IMG/VR virus record: IMGVR_UViG_3300000246_000001
Span: 1 to 33,467 of that record
Length of the DNA stretch: 33,467 nt
Reading direction: 5' to 3' (one strand)
From: a virus
A program made the translations under genes and the position numbers. The first letter of the stretch is position 1. Each line of letters starts with the position of its first letter. Under the pieces are notes generated by a model. It saw only the letters and a program-made list of their open reading frames with translations, did no database searches and was not told the origin of the DNA. Shown here piece by piece: positions 19,024-27,891 of the stretch.

Positions 19024-20210
19024 ACAGTAACCACAACCTTGTTGTTATCCGTTTCCGCTACCTCTGTTGTTTGGATGATCTTGTTGGTTTCATCGTAATT
19101 CGTTCCATCTGTTGACGTTGTAACGGTTAAATCGTCAATGCCCTCAACATTCAAGCCAATCGCTCGTTCTAGTTGGAATGTAACCACATTGTCGCCCATC
19201 CCTAAACCGTTATAAGTGTTTCCATCGGCATCATTCCCGCCAATGTATTTGATGATTTCTAACTCCACTAAATCAGCGCCATTAGAAGGGAAAGATGAGT
19301 TTGTTGTAAGTGTTACATCAACATACAGATCGATAACCGTTGCCGTACTGTAACCGATAGATTGAGCATTTCCGCTTGAATCGTCCACGCTTACGGTTTG
19401 CCCTCCATAGGCTTGAATGCCGGCGGGTTTTGATTTTAGAATGGCGTTCCCTATGTCGGTAGCTTGTCCACCTAACACAACACTTTCAAAGCTGTGGGGT
19501 GGCCTGCCATCTGCATCCGTTGTATCGGTGTTGTTTTCTACGACAACGGCAGCACGAACGCCATCCACTTCATTCAATAGTGTGGCTCTGATCCCGTCTA
19601 ATGTGGAGGCTCCACCTTTGGCGACGGATTGTTCGTAACGGCTACGCAATTCGGCATCGGTCTCCCGTTTGGTTCCTCCAGTTATTTCTTTAACGTTGGT
19701 TACACTTTGGAGGTTTGCTACTGGCGTATTGATTTCGGTTATGGTTCCCGTTGGCACATTCCCCTCAACGCCTGCCTCGGATGCCTCGACGTCGATTAGA
19801 ACAAAACCATCGTTATCATCATCCGTCACGCTTTCGGTGGTCACAAACTCAACGCCTCCCGTGGTTGCAAGGACTAATCCGCTCGAAAGGGATGAGCCAC
19901 TATCAACGGTTGCCTCAATCGCATCTGTGGCACTCGCTTTTGTGGCTTGCTTACGCTGAATCCCGATGTATTTACAAACATGGTCCAGGTTCACGCCCTC
20001 TGCGGTGGCATAATAAGCAGAAAAATATACTTGTTCCGTTTTCTCGTTTTCTTCTGCTCTCGCATAGGAAATCATCTTAATCCAACGCCCTAAAGGTGAG
20101 CTTTCAGATAAATTCACATCGGCGCCAAACAATTCCCGCGCTTGCTGTTCCATTTCTTCTACAAAATCGGTGTATCGCTTTCTTTGAAATCCTTGTGCGG
20201 TTAACGTCAT
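19020..20210 (-). CDS. Baseplate protein J-like
   Basis: A 396-residue baseplate wedge protein with typical N-terminal helices (DFVEEMEQQARELFGADVN, SPLGRWIKMISYARAEENEK) and the AEGVNLDHVCKYIGIQRKQA segment (about 70-89). A beta domain with the conserved VPTGTITEINTPVANLQSVT block follows at about 156-175, then ETDAELRSRYEQS. This is the gpJ/T4 gp6 family. It overlaps both neighbours by 4 bases, so it is co-translated. Confidence 0.95.
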   Translation of the reverse strand: MTLTAQGFQRKRYTDFVEEMEQQARELFGADVNLSESSPLGRWIKMISYARAEENEKTEQVYFSAYYATAEGVNLDHVCKYIGIQRKQATKASATDAIEATVDSGSSLSSGLVLATTGGVEFVTTESVTDDDNDGFVLIDVEASEAGVEGNVPTGTITEINTPVANLQSVTNVKEITGGTKRETDAELRSRYEQSVAKGGASTLDGIRATLLNEVDGVRAAVVVENNTDTTDADGRPPHSFESVVLGGQATDIGNAILKSKPAGIQAYGGQTVSVDDSSGNAQSIGYSTATVIDLYVDVTLTTNSSFPSNGADLVELEIIKYIGGNDADGNTYNGLGMGDNVVTFQLERAIGLNVEGIDDLTVTTSTDGTNYDETNKIIQTTEVAETDNNKVVVTV

Positions 20211-20566
20211 ACATTCACACTCCCCTCTACGGTTTCACCGTCTTTTTTGGTGAATGTAAACTCGATTAATAGTTTACGATTCTTATTATCTACGTCTATT
20301 GTAACATTTTCCACCCTTTGAACGCGCTTCTCTTGTAATATCGCCTGGTAAAGCGAATCTACAATAATATCATGCTCAACGCCTTTACCTAACACGGCGA
20401 AACGGTCAAAACCATATTCGGGATTTAAGAACCATTCCCCTAAATTGGTTGTGATGATAAGACGAACCGATTGAACGAGCTCATCATCACCATCCACCAT
20501 TTTGATCTCATTTGATCCGTCTAACTCTATATCATTTGTTTCCGGGTTTAAATAAAATGACTTCAT
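20207..20566 (-). CDS. Baseplate wedge protein, gp25/W-like (DUF2634 type)
   Basis: ATG 20566 (MKSFYLNPET) is chosen over a TTG two codons up, since GGAGGG lies six bases before it. The 119-residue product has the core ELVQSVRLIITTNLGEWFLNP, then EYGFD, the EPR-like region of gp25 proteins, and a C-terminal beta pair. It precedes baseplate J, the usual partner in the wedge. Confidence 0.85.
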   Translation of the reverse strand: MKSFYLNPETNDIELDGSNEIKMVDGDDELVQSVRLIITTNLGEWFLNPEYGFDRFAVLGKGVEHDIIVDSLYQAILQEKRVQRVENVTIDVDNKNRKLLIEFTFTKKDGETVEGSVNV

Positions 20567-20577
20567 CCTCAACCCTC

Positions 20578-21087
20578 CTATACGTTATCGGTTGTTAAGT
20601 CCTCGCCGTTTGCGGTTACGCTGTTGCTTCCAGTGAGCGTTATATTATTGGCGTTTATATCAATATCACCATTTCCCATCGTGATCTTTGCATCGCCATC
20701 TTTTTGCCCTAATACCAATTTATTAGCGTCTTGTGATGGCAGGGATTGTGTGAATAGATTAATACCACCGATAACAACCGCATCATCTTTCGATAACATG
20801 CGCTCGGATGGTTCGTTACCTCCATATAAAACGGGATCAATGTCACGCTGCGCAAAAGCAACTAAAACCATATCCCCTTTTTGGTATGGCACTCTGATAT
20901 AAAAATCACTTGTTTGTATCGCCATAACGGGCGCATTCTGAACCAAATCCTCATCAGGGAATACTATAACACTCGCCTGCATTTTTTCGCCGTCAAACGC
21001 CTCTATTTTACCGATAGCGCATGTGTTTAAATTCGCAATCAAATTACGCTTCATGCGGTCAAAATACGTTTCGCCCTCTTTCGTCAT
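20578..21087 (-). CDS. Gp138-family membrane-puncturing spike protein
   Basis: The 169-residue product has an OB-fold-like N-terminal part with KIEAFDGEKMQASVIVFPDE and FYIRVPYQKGDMVLVAFAQR, matching Gp138-type spikes. The C-terminus has repeated short strands (AKITMGNGDIDINANNITLT) expected for a triple-stranded beta helix. It would form the tip of the tail tube. It overlaps the hub gene by 4 bases. Confidence 0.85.
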   Translation of the reverse strand: MTKEGETYFDRMKRNLIANLNTCAIGKIEAFDGEKMQASVIVFPDEDLVQNAPVMAIQTSDFYIRVPYQKGDMVLVAFAQRDIDPVLYGGNEPSERMLSKDDAVVIGGINLFTQSLPSQDANKLVLGQKDGDAKITMGNGDIDINANNITLTGSNSVTANGEDLTTDNV

Positions 21088-21887
21088 AATGGATACACCA
21101 CCATTTCTGTATAGAAATCACTTCCATCGTGTTTATGCGCTCCACTCTCTACTCGGAATTGCCCGTTTGCTGTTTTGGACTCGATGATTAAAACGGAATC
21201 GGTAGTAATGCGGTGGTTCAATAATGATTTCACTTCCCACCCTTTCACCGTTTCCCCATCAACTTCCTTTTCGGTAGGAGTTGGGGATGCGATTAAACCA
21301 CGTTCGCTATTTAATACAAACCCGATGGAATCCCCTTCACTTTTTGGACGTATAAAGATTTTCCCACGGTTTGTGTGCGTTTTAGCTCCGCAATCTCTAG
21401 CAATGTACGCTATCGCACGGGATAATTTATCATCAACGGTTTTGCCACCTGGATAAACCTTGTTGTTTGGCAATGAAAAAGCACCGATTTCCAACCCCGT
21501 AACGCTCAATAGATCATTTAATACCTGCTTAGCGGTGATGCCGGGTTTATATGTGCGCTTGATCGGTGTACTCAACCATTTCCCACCGCCGTCTAACACA
21601 TCAATCGTGGTTATTTTGTCAACGCTATCCCATTCAGCAAAACTATTTTTGACTTCTCCTAATAAAACGGCCCCAACATCGCCCTCATAACCGGCGTTGA
21701 GGATAACATTGGAGCCTTTCTTGATCTCGTTTATCGTCGAATCTTTTAAGTTGTAAATCTCGATTTCTGCAATATTGGCATCCTCTGAATCGGAGAAAGG
21801 AACATCAAAATAAATGGTGAAATCCTCATTCGTGAAACTCTTAGTACCGGTTATCAATTCAATCTTACGCCCGAATAATTCAGCCAT
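21084..21887 (-). CDS. Baseplate hub protein (gpD/gp27-like)
   Basis: The 267-residue product starts FGRKIELITGTKSFTNEDF and contains FDVPFSDSEDANIAEIEIYN, then VILNAGYEG, the opening pattern of phage hub proteins. The middle (GITAKQVLNDLLSVTGLEIG) is typical of gpD/XkdQ proteins. It forms the trimeric hub beneath the tube and holds the spike encoded next. No enzymatic residues are seen. Confidence 0.85.
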   Translation of the reverse strand: MAELFGRKIELITGTKSFTNEDFTIYFDVPFSDSEDANIAEIEIYNLKDSTINEIKKGSNVILNAGYEGDVGAVLLGEVKNSFAEWDSVDKITTIDVLDGGGKWLSTPIKRTYKPGITAKQVLNDLLSVTGLEIGAFSLPNNKVYPGGKTVDDKLSRAIAYIARDCGAKTHTNRGKIFIRPKSEGDSIGFVLNSERGLIASPTPTEKEVDGETVKGWEVKSLLNHRITTDSVLIIESKTANGQFRVESGAHKHDGSDFYTEMVVYPL

Positions 21888-22197
21888 CTATTTCACCTAC
21901 CCATAAGAACACCGTCTCATTGAAATTTTCGTAAGTTATGCGGTCCACTTGCCCGCCACCTTGATCCATTGGAATAATCGTGACGTTTGGCAATCGCTCA
22001 TCATCCTCAATAACGGAAAATAGGGGTCTACCATAGATGATTTTATCCTCTGCAATGATTACCTCTCCATCCTTCTGTAATCCGGCTGTGAAATAGTCGA
22101 AACGGCTATTATAGTGAATCGCCATTGTATAGGTTTCTCCACCTAAATCCACATCAAAGTAATAAGGGATGGCGCTTTTATCAATATTTAAGATCAT
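21880..22197 (-). CDS. Baseplate plug protein (Pam3 gp18-like)
   Basis: The 105-residue beta-rich product (IPYYFDVDLGGETYTMAIHY, DYFTAGLQKDGEVI, then LPNVTIIPMDQGGGQ) fits small baseplate plug proteins found between LysM and hub genes in short-baseplate myophages such as cyanophage Pam3. Family assignment is from size, pattern and position. It overlaps both neighbours. Confidence 0.7.
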   Translation of the reverse strand: MILNIDKSAIPYYFDVDLGGETYTMAIHYNSRFDYFTAGLQKDGEVIIAEDKIIYGRPLFSVIEDDERLPNVTIIPMDQGGGQVDRITYENFNETVFLWVGEIDG

Positions 22198-22874
22198 TGC
22201 ATCACCGCCGTGTCGTTGTTTGGTGTGATGGTATCACCGGTTATGCTTTGCGCTTGTGATCCGCCCCCACTTGATGAGGTTGAACCACTAACCGGGATGA
22301 TGAGTTTTTGCCCTGGATAAATAGCGCTTGGATCACTTCCGATAGTACCACGGTTGCGGTCATGGATTTTTGTGTAGTTAACCCCGAATTTTGAACCAAT
22401 TCCGCTCAATGTATCGCCGGATTTCACTATATAGACTTTTGTACTTCCTCCAGTGGCTTGTTGTTGCCCTTTGTTTTCTAATTCAGCTGCTTGGGTGCGC
22501 TTGTCCTTGTCCAGTGATTTTACAATGGATGGTTTGGCAACACGAATCTCTTTTAATGTCATGCTGAATTTAAAACCGTTAGCAACCTCTGCATCGTGTG
22601 TGCTCTCGAAACTCTTGATAATCACATTCTTCTTTAGGTTTCGGTACACATACGTTAATAACTCGCTGTTTTTCATATATTGATCTAATCTATTGAGGCG
22701 GTTGGCAGCGCTAAGACCTACCACAACACCCGAAATACTCATGCTGTCCGGTTCTCGTTCGGTATGGTCTGTTATATTATCGCCACCCTCAATAGGGTGG
22801 TCCGTCGTTTTGACGGACCTTTGAGGCTTTTCATCGTACACATTATTGATATACACATCACCTAATTGTGGCAT
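22194..22874 (-). CDS. LysM-domain tail/baseplate protein (XkdP-like)
   Basis: The N-terminal 130 residues resemble the DUF found in XkdP-type proteins (HPIEGGDNITDHTEREPDSM, VVGLSAANRLNRLDQYMKNS). A LysM domain at 147-194 (VYIVKSGDTLSGIGSKFG ... YPGQKLIIP) is complete. The C-terminus is Ser/Gly and Thr-rich. In myophages this protein caps the end of the tape measure and tube at the baseplate. Start ATG 22874 follows AAGGAGGGGGTTCC. Confidence 0.85.
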   Translation of the reverse strand: MPQLGDVYINNVYDEKPQRSVKTTDHPIEGGDNITDHTEREPDSMSISGVVVGLSAANRLNRLDQYMKNSELLTYVYRNLKKNVIIKSFESTHDAEVANGFKFSMTLKEIRVAKPSIVKSLDKDKRTQAAELENKGQQQATGGSTKVYIVKSGDTLSGIGSKFGVNYTKIHDRNRGTIGSDPSAIYPGQKLIIPVSGSTSSSGGGSQAQSITGDTITPNNDTAVMQ

Positions 22875-22886
22875 GGAACCCCCTCC

Positions 22887-25118
22887 TTATGCCTCTTTAG
22901 CGTTCATATGACGCCAAAACTTATCTTGCTCATCTCTTGCCGCTTGTCGTGCTTGTCTATACGTTTCTTGCGGATCGCCTCCACCGTCAATGTAATAGGT
23001 GTTTTGAGGCGCATAGGTGTATTGGTTGGTCGTATTGTTATTCCCTCTTGAAATGTTCGTTTGTGGACGCTCACCTTTCTTGCTTAAAATACCGGTTGCT
23101 TTTAATGCTTGGGATTGGTTAGCGGTCAATACCGATTCACCGCGGTGGAGGTTAGCGACATAATCATCATGTGGAACCTCATATAAACCGCTCGCATGTG
23201 ATCCGTCCACGCCTCTGTAAGCCATTGGTGATAGTCCGGTATCTTGTGCGACAACTTCCGGGATTTCCGGTTGCTGTATTTTCGGTATAATCGGCACGTT
23301 AACGCCTGGGATTTTGTTGATGGTTCCGATTAGGTCATTGATGCTTCCTATAACGGAATTTACACCCTTAACGACGAATTTCTCAACGTTGTACCATACC
23401 GATTGCGTTTTATCCCAAACGTTGTTCCAAGCATCCTGGAGTGTGTGCCATAACTCTAACGTTTTGTCTTTGATTAAATCCCAATTTTTATATATCATTA
23501 TGCCCGCTGATATTAGCATCCCGATTGGTCCACCCAACAACCCTAGAATCGGGTTATCATACAACACATTCCAAAATTGTACGGTTTTCTCCTTAACCAA
23601 ATCCCAATTCCGAATAAGAAGTACAACAACACCAATGAGTGCGGCTATACCCGCTACAATCCACGTTATAGGGTTCGCCCATAACGCGGCGTTGAATCCC
23701 CATTGCGCAATCATCGCGGCTACGGTTCCGGCTCGATAAGCGCCTAACAAGGCGTTTATGAAACTAATAACCTTCAGCGCCCCCATGATGGCGACAAATG
23801 ATCCAACTGCGGTCGTTAAACCTACAACGGTTTCTCGGACGGCAGGCCAATTATCATTTACGGCTCCTGCAAAGTTTTTAACACCCTCTAACACTTTCGT
23901 TCCAATCGGTGCTAATTCCTCTACAATGTTCTTGCCGGTTTCCACTAACTCCCCGAATGTATCAAGGACAAGCGGACCGTTTTCTTTAGCGTATTCAATA
24001 AAGTTTTGGAATCCTTTGTTTGTATCTAAGGTATTACTCCAATCCTTGAACCGCTCGGACATATCCAACAATCCGCCCTCAACATCGTCTGATATTGGTG
24101 TGAACCCTTGGAGTAGGTTGATAAACCCACCTATAAAATTCCCTGCGGTTTCAGCAAAGTTTTTCAAGGATCGGGCAGCGTTATCCTCTAGCCATTCAAA
24201 AAAGTCGCGCCAATCATCATCATAGCGTAAATCGGTGTTTAACTCGTCCATTAGATCATTGAATACACCCGCCACAACTTCGATAGTGGGAGCCATGCGT
24301 TTGAGCAATCCTTGTAAAAACTCTAAGGATGAGGAAAACAGATCAAACACTGGTTCCTCAAACTCTTTAACAAAGTCGCCCCAAAAGGATTTAAAGGCTT
24401 GCAATTCATTTAAAGCGCCTCTTTGGGAATCGCTCAAACCGTCGTACACTTTGGCAAGCTCTTGCCGTGCTTTCTTTTCTTCTTCCCATGTATCGGATGT
24501 TGCGATTTTCTCTTGCGCTTTCTCAACTTCCTCTGACGCCTCAAATATGTCCGTTAATGCCCCGACGGCTACCGCTCCAAATCCGGCGGATGCTATTCCG
24601 GCTACGGTCATAGATGAGGCTATGGCCCCTAGTGCTGCAATCAATGGTCCTGTGGCGGCTACTCCCGCACTTAATGCAACTACCAACGCCGGACCTAATA
24701 GAGATATTTTTGTACGAACATCCAAAATACCTCTGTTCATATAATTAAAACCATCGTTCATGTTATTAAATGAGTTTCGAGAAATCATGTTTAAAAGCAA
24801 CATCGACCCCGTTAATTGGTTAACCTCATCATTTACATCATCAATAGCGTCACTCGCTTGGCGTCCGCTTGAACGGGTTTCGTCGCCAAATTCATCCATA
24901 GCACCACTCGCTAAATGAGTTTCATTACGAACCTGGCTCAATGCACTATCGGCGCTATCGCCAAACGCTTGCATATCTTTGCTTGCGTCCTTTGTGTTTC
25001 GGTCTAACTCGCTAAAACCGTCCTCTATTTCATCCATGGCATTGTCGATTTCTAAGAGCTTTTTTAAATTAAACTCATCAAAATCTATGCCAACGGTTAA
25101 CTCGCGTAATGTGTCCAA
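22887..25118 (-). CDS. Tail tape measure protein, 743 aa
   Basis: A TTG start at 25118 follows AAAGGGGGGATAGT. The N-terminal part (1-110) is helical with many Asp/Asn and heptads; hydrophobic stretches lie at about 140-205 (Ala/Gly-rich) and 445-500 (NPITWIVAGIAALIGVVVLL). The C-terminus has GLYEVPHDDYVANLHRGE, a common tape-measure tail motif near MT/RG residues. At about 0.15 nm per residue the tail would be roughly 110 nm. Its position between chaperone-like ORFs and the LysM protein is canonical. Confidence 0.92.
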   Translation of the reverse strand: MDTLRELTVGIDFDEFNLKKLLEIDNAMDEIEDGFSELDRNTKDASKDMQAFGDSADSALSQVRNETHLASGAMDEFGDETRSSGRQASDAIDDVNDEVNQLTGSMLLLNMISRNSFNNMNDGFNYMNRGILDVRTKISLLGPALVVALSAGVAATGPLIAALGAIASSMTVAGIASAGFGAVAVGALTDIFEASEEVEKAQEKIATSDTWEEEKKARQELAKVYDGLSDSQRGALNELQAFKSFWGDFVKEFEEPVFDLFSSSLEFLQGLLKRMAPTIEVVAGVFNDLMDELNTDLRYDDDWRDFFEWLEDNAARSLKNFAETAGNFIGGFINLLQGFTPISDDVEGGLLDMSERFKDWSNTLDTNKGFQNFIEYAKENGPLVLDTFGELVETGKNIVEELAPIGTKVLEGVKNFAGAVNDNWPAVRETVVGLTTAVGSFVAIMGALKVISFINALLGAYRAGTVAAMIAQWGFNAALWANPITWIVAGIAALIGVVVLLIRNWDLVKEKTVQFWNVLYDNPILGLLGGPIGMLISAGIMIYKNWDLIKDKTLELWHTLQDAWNNVWDKTQSVWYNVEKFVVKGVNSVIGSINDLIGTINKIPGVNVPIIPKIQQPEIPEVVAQDTGLSPMAYRGVDGSHASGLYEVPHDDYVANLHRGESVLTANQSQALKATGILSKKGERPQTNISRGNNNTTNQYTYAPQNTYYIDGGGDPQETYRQARQAARDEQDKFWRHMNAKEA

Positions 25119-25119
25119 A

Positions 25120-25332
25120 CTATCCCCCCTTTGTGGAAGGTTGATTTTTCTTGATCTCTTGTTCGGCTAGTCCGATGGCAGCTAACGCCTCCAACACTTC
25201 ATCGGCGTTCCACCGTTTAACCTCTCTCGGATCAAGATGCCATTCATTCGCTATGCGGTAGGCCCACCAAAAACGGTGCGCATTAGAAATATGGCGCTCA
25301 CCAACATCATATATGCTTGTGAGCGCCACCAA
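25120..25332 (-). CDS. Second tail-assembly-chaperone ORF, 70 aa
   Basis: Contains FWWAYRIANEWHLDPREVKR, a pattern of the second chaperone part in tailed phages. A TTG at 25332 lies about ten bases behind AAGGA, so a separate start is possible; relative to the first chaperone the frame is +1, so a +1 frameshift at GGA-AAA-TAG would also give a fusion. No strong slippery heptamer is visible. It lies directly before the tape measure gene. Confidence 0.7.
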   Translation of the reverse strand: MVALTSIYDVGERHISNAHRFWWAYRIANEWHLDPREVKRWNADEVLEALAAIGLAEQEIKKNQPSTKGG

Positions 25333-25336
25333 TTGT

Positions 25337-25591
25337 CTATTTTCCTTGTTGAAATCGGAGAGCCGCCGTTATGACTTCCTCCATTTCAGCATAATCCTCA
25401 AATTCCTCTAATTTCATCTGTGGCTGAACAACAATGTTCTCCATAACTTTCGGATATAACGTGCGACGTGGTTGCTCTTTGTTAGCCTCCATTGAGTCCA
25501 TAATATCCATCCACGGAACCGGATCAACCTTTTGGAATGTGTACGTATTTCCCTGCTTACTTGTAAACTCTTTCGTCTTTTCAACTGCCAT
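25337..25591 (-). CDS. Tail assembly chaperone, 84 aa
   Basis: ATG 25591 follows GAAAGGGGTAAAATGAT. The product begins with strands KEFTSKQGNTYTFQKVDPVP and continues in helices (WMDIMDSMEANKEQ; FEDYAEMEEVITAALRF), the shape of XkdN-type or gpG-type chaperones. It stands between tail tube and tape measure, where chaperones load the tape measure for tube polymerisation. Confidence 0.8.
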   Translation of the reverse strand: MAVEKTKEFTSKQGNTYTFQKVDPVPWMDIMDSMEANKEQPRRTLYPKVMENIVVQPQMKLEEFEDYAEMEEVITAALRFQQGK

Positions 25592-25628
25592 ATCATTTTA
25601 CCCCTTTCAGATTTAAAGAATAATAGAT

Positions 25629-26027
25629 TTATGCGGACTTAGCATCGTAATCCGCGACATAAACTTGAACCTCAACACCTGCAACCTCTGAACCAAATTC
25701 TCGCCCTGGTGTACGACGGATGCGCGCTTCATTTCCACCCGCTTTAAATGATCCATCGTTTGCATCAATCACTTGCGCTGAATAAGCACGCTTCTGCTTA
25801 GATAAGCGCTGAATAAACGACAAGGACGTTGAGTTTTGTTTCAATGTGAATGTGATTGTCCCGCTGCCATCGGCATTCTCGGATAATGTTACATCCCCTT
25901 TGGCTCCAACATGTTCCATGAAGTTGTCATTGTTCTTTTTGGCTGTAATAAATGTACCGTCATGGAATCCGGTGATAAATGTACCATCAATAATTAAACT
26001 AACCTTTTTAGAGTCGTAGTTATTCAT
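25629..26027 (-). CDS. Tail tube protein (DUF3277-like)
   Basis: The 132-residue product has the tube fold pattern: DSKKVSLIIDGTFITGFHDG, then FMEHVGAKGDVTLSENADGS, TITFTLKQNSTSLSFIQRLS, and a final strand VEVQVYVADYDA. The match to DUF3277-type tube proteins is by length and motif. It stands directly after the sheath gene, the usual order. It forms the stacked inner tube of the contractile tail. Confidence 0.88.
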   Translation of the reverse strand: MNNYDSKKVSLIIDGTFITGFHDGTFITAKKNNDNFMEHVGAKGDVTLSENADGSGTITFTLKQNSTSLSFIQRLSKQKRAYSAQVIDANDGSFKAGGNEARIRRTPGREFGSEVAGVEVQVYVADYDAKSA

Positions 26028-26045
26028 AATATACCCTCCCCTTTA

Positions 26046-27050
26046 TTAGACGCTTAGAGCGCCACTGATTTCAACGTCATGAATAGCACCGGCAAGCGTT
26101 GCGCTCCATTCAACGTTAGGCAATAGGCGGTTCGCTTTGTCATTTGTGCTTACCTCGGATGCACTTGGAGCACTTACGGAAAATAGAGGTTGTCCATCTG
26201 CATCCAATGCAATAATTCCGTTGTTCACGGCGTCTTTAAGTGTTTTCTCCACTTCCGTTACAACTTGTGCAATGCCACCATCTGTAAAAGGCACTTTGTT
26301 GGAACGCGCTAACAATCCAAATACATTTTCGGTCATGCGTGATTTAATGTAATCCTGCCCTCGGATAATATCAATAAAGCTACCATCACCCGTAACGGCG
26401 TTGGACGTAATTAAAACGCCACCTTCTTTCGTGTACGTGTTTAGATTGTTGCCGTGGATGGTATCAATTTCTCCCGCTGTATAACCGGCGTTCGTGATAC
26501 CGCTAAGCGTTTTGAATTGCCATGTGATAGAGCCTGGATCAAGAGCGGCACAACGTCCAATCCACGCCTCACCTGGGTACTCTGTACCGGCATTTGGGTG
26601 TACAATCCCGAATGCTCGCTTATTCGGTACGGAAAGAGCGTTGTTAGTTGTGCTAAATCCATAAAGTTTCTCATTCGCATCAACCCATCCGGCAAGCTCT
26701 TGGATTTCTGCATCACCTTGCTCAACGGAAACAAGGAAATACCATTCATCATGGTCAATAACCAACGTGTCTAGTGCTGCGGTTAAATCACTAACGGGAT
26801 CGGTTCCGCTTGCAAATGCTGTACCATATACCGCCACTTTCTCAACCTGCGGGGATTGTCCGAAAATAGCGGTTGCAATGTCATGCACGGCGGTTCCGCT
26901 TGCAAAATCCTGCGCTAATGTGGACAAATCGCCATATTCTTTATAGCTTGAATCCGCGCTTGTGTCTAAAATGAGTGGCATTCCAAAACCCGCACGGCTT
27001 ACCGCTTTCGTTTGGTTCGTAATCGTAACGTCAACATAACGGTTACTCAT
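26046..27050 (-). CDS. Contractile tail sheath protein (DUF3383-like)
   Basis: The 334-residue product begins SNRYVDVTITNQTKAVSRAG and includes HDEWYFLVSVEQGDAEIQEL and GWVDANEKLYGFSTTN (about 121-136). The C-terminus holds the conserved sheath end with strands VSAPSASEVSTNDKANRLLP and SATLAGAIHDVEISGALSV, typical of the DUF3383 sheath group. It proves a contractile tail. Start 27050 follows AAAGGAGGAAAATAA. Confidence 0.92.
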   Translation of the reverse strand: MSNRYVDVTITNQTKAVSRAGFGMPLILDTSADSSYKEYGDLSTLAQDFASGTAVHDIATAIFGQSPQVEKVAVYGTAFASGTDPVSDLTAALDTLVIDHDEWYFLVSVEQGDAEIQELAGWVDANEKLYGFSTTNNALSVPNKRAFGIVHPNAGTEYPGEAWIGRCAALDPGSITWQFKTLSGITNAGYTAGEIDTIHGNNLNTYTKEGGVLITSNAVTGDGSFIDIIRGQDYIKSRMTENVFGLLARSNKVPFTDGGIAQVVTEVEKTLKDAVNNGIIALDADGQPLFSVSAPSASEVSTNDKANRLLPNVEWSATLAGAIHDVEISGALSV

Positions 27051-27063
27051 TTATTTTCCTCCT

Positions 27064-27546
27064 TTATTCGGTGATCCCCTCGACGTTTTCGATAAACTCA
27101 CTATCTTTTGTCAAGGTTCTCGTTATCCTCAATATAACATCAAATCCATTGCGACGCTCATAATCGTTCACTAGGAAAGCATCGCGGTTTTGAATGTTGT
27201 CTTTGTTCACTACTACGATATTGTTATTGTTCAAAAAATCATAGCCATCAAATTGAAACCAATCATGCAATTCTTGTGCTAAGTTAAGGGAATCTCCCTC
27301 ATCCATGGCATAAGCGGTGAATGAGATTGTGACTTGGTACGTTTCTATGCGCTCCAACTGATATGTTGAGCCACTAACGCCCCGTTCATCTGCTCGCCCT
27401 GCTCCTTTCACATACGGTGTGGTGATATTGAAAGTCGCATGTGGCGTGTCGGGTTTATCCCCCGTTTGGTTTGCTTCAATAATCAATCCGTTTACTTTGT
27501 TATTAAGCTCCGGGATCAACGCATTTTTCAACTGTTGGATGTTCAT
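27064..27546 (-). CDS. Tail terminator / neck completion protein, 160 aa
   Basis: The product starts with helix NIQQLKNALIPELNNKVNG, then beta strands with YQLERIETYQVTISFTAYAM and a helix LAQELHDWFQFDGYDFL, like gpU-type terminators (neck gp12-like). It overlaps the head-closure gene by 4 bases and precedes the sheath, the classic place of the tail terminator. Exact family not confirmed. Confidence 0.75.
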   Translation of the reverse strand: MNIQQLKNALIPELNNKVNGLIIEANQTGDKPDTPHATFNITTPYVKGAGRADERGVSGSTYQLERIETYQVTISFTAYAMDEGDSLNLAQELHDWFQFDGYDFLNNNNIVVVNKDNIQNRDAFLVNDYERRNGFDVILRITRTLTKDSEFIENVEGITE

Positions 27547-27887
27547 GCGCTCGCCCCCTTAGCGAAATAGATATAAACGTCTGTATAAGCGTTGTAAGGC
27601 TTATTTTGATCTATCGTGTACGTTTGCCCCTCATAGGTGATTTCATCGCCCACACTAAGCGGGGAAAGCGTATAAACCTTTCTATCCTTAGTGGTATAGG
27701 TTCCGTTCTCAACGTGTTTCAGATCATCTTTCGATAAAGGTAAGATAGCGCCCTCACGTTGTTCATTTGTGGTTGTACCTGGAACCCACTTCCCTTTTTC
27801 GTTGTAGTACCCTTCTGTTTTTATAACAACGGTGAACGGTACTGCATGTTTTAAAATTAAGTGTTTAAATTTTAATTGTTTTGGCAT
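27543..27887 (-). CDS. Head-closure / neck protein, 114 aa
   Basis: ATG 27887 (MPKQLKFKHL) follows GGAGTGAGTAT, better than a longer frame from 27905. The beta-rich product (FTVVIKTEGYYNEKGKWVPG, KVYTLSPLSVGDEITYEGQ, TYTIDQNKPYNAYTDVYIYF) resembles gp16/gpFII-type head closure proteins. Placed between the gp10-like and terminator genes. Confidence 0.75.
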   Translation of the reverse strand: MPKQLKFKHLILKHAVPFTVVIKTEGYYNEKGKWVPGTTTNEQREGAILPLSKDDLKHVENGTYTTKDRKVYTLSPLSVGDEITYEGQTYTIDQNKPYNAYTDVYIYFAKGASA

Positions 27888-27891
27888 ATAC

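Noticed and set aside
25337-25345. A -1 frameshift at GGAAAATAG in the tail chaperone gene
   Set aside because: The -1 frame stops soon after and does not lead into the 70-aa ORF, which lies in the +1 frame.
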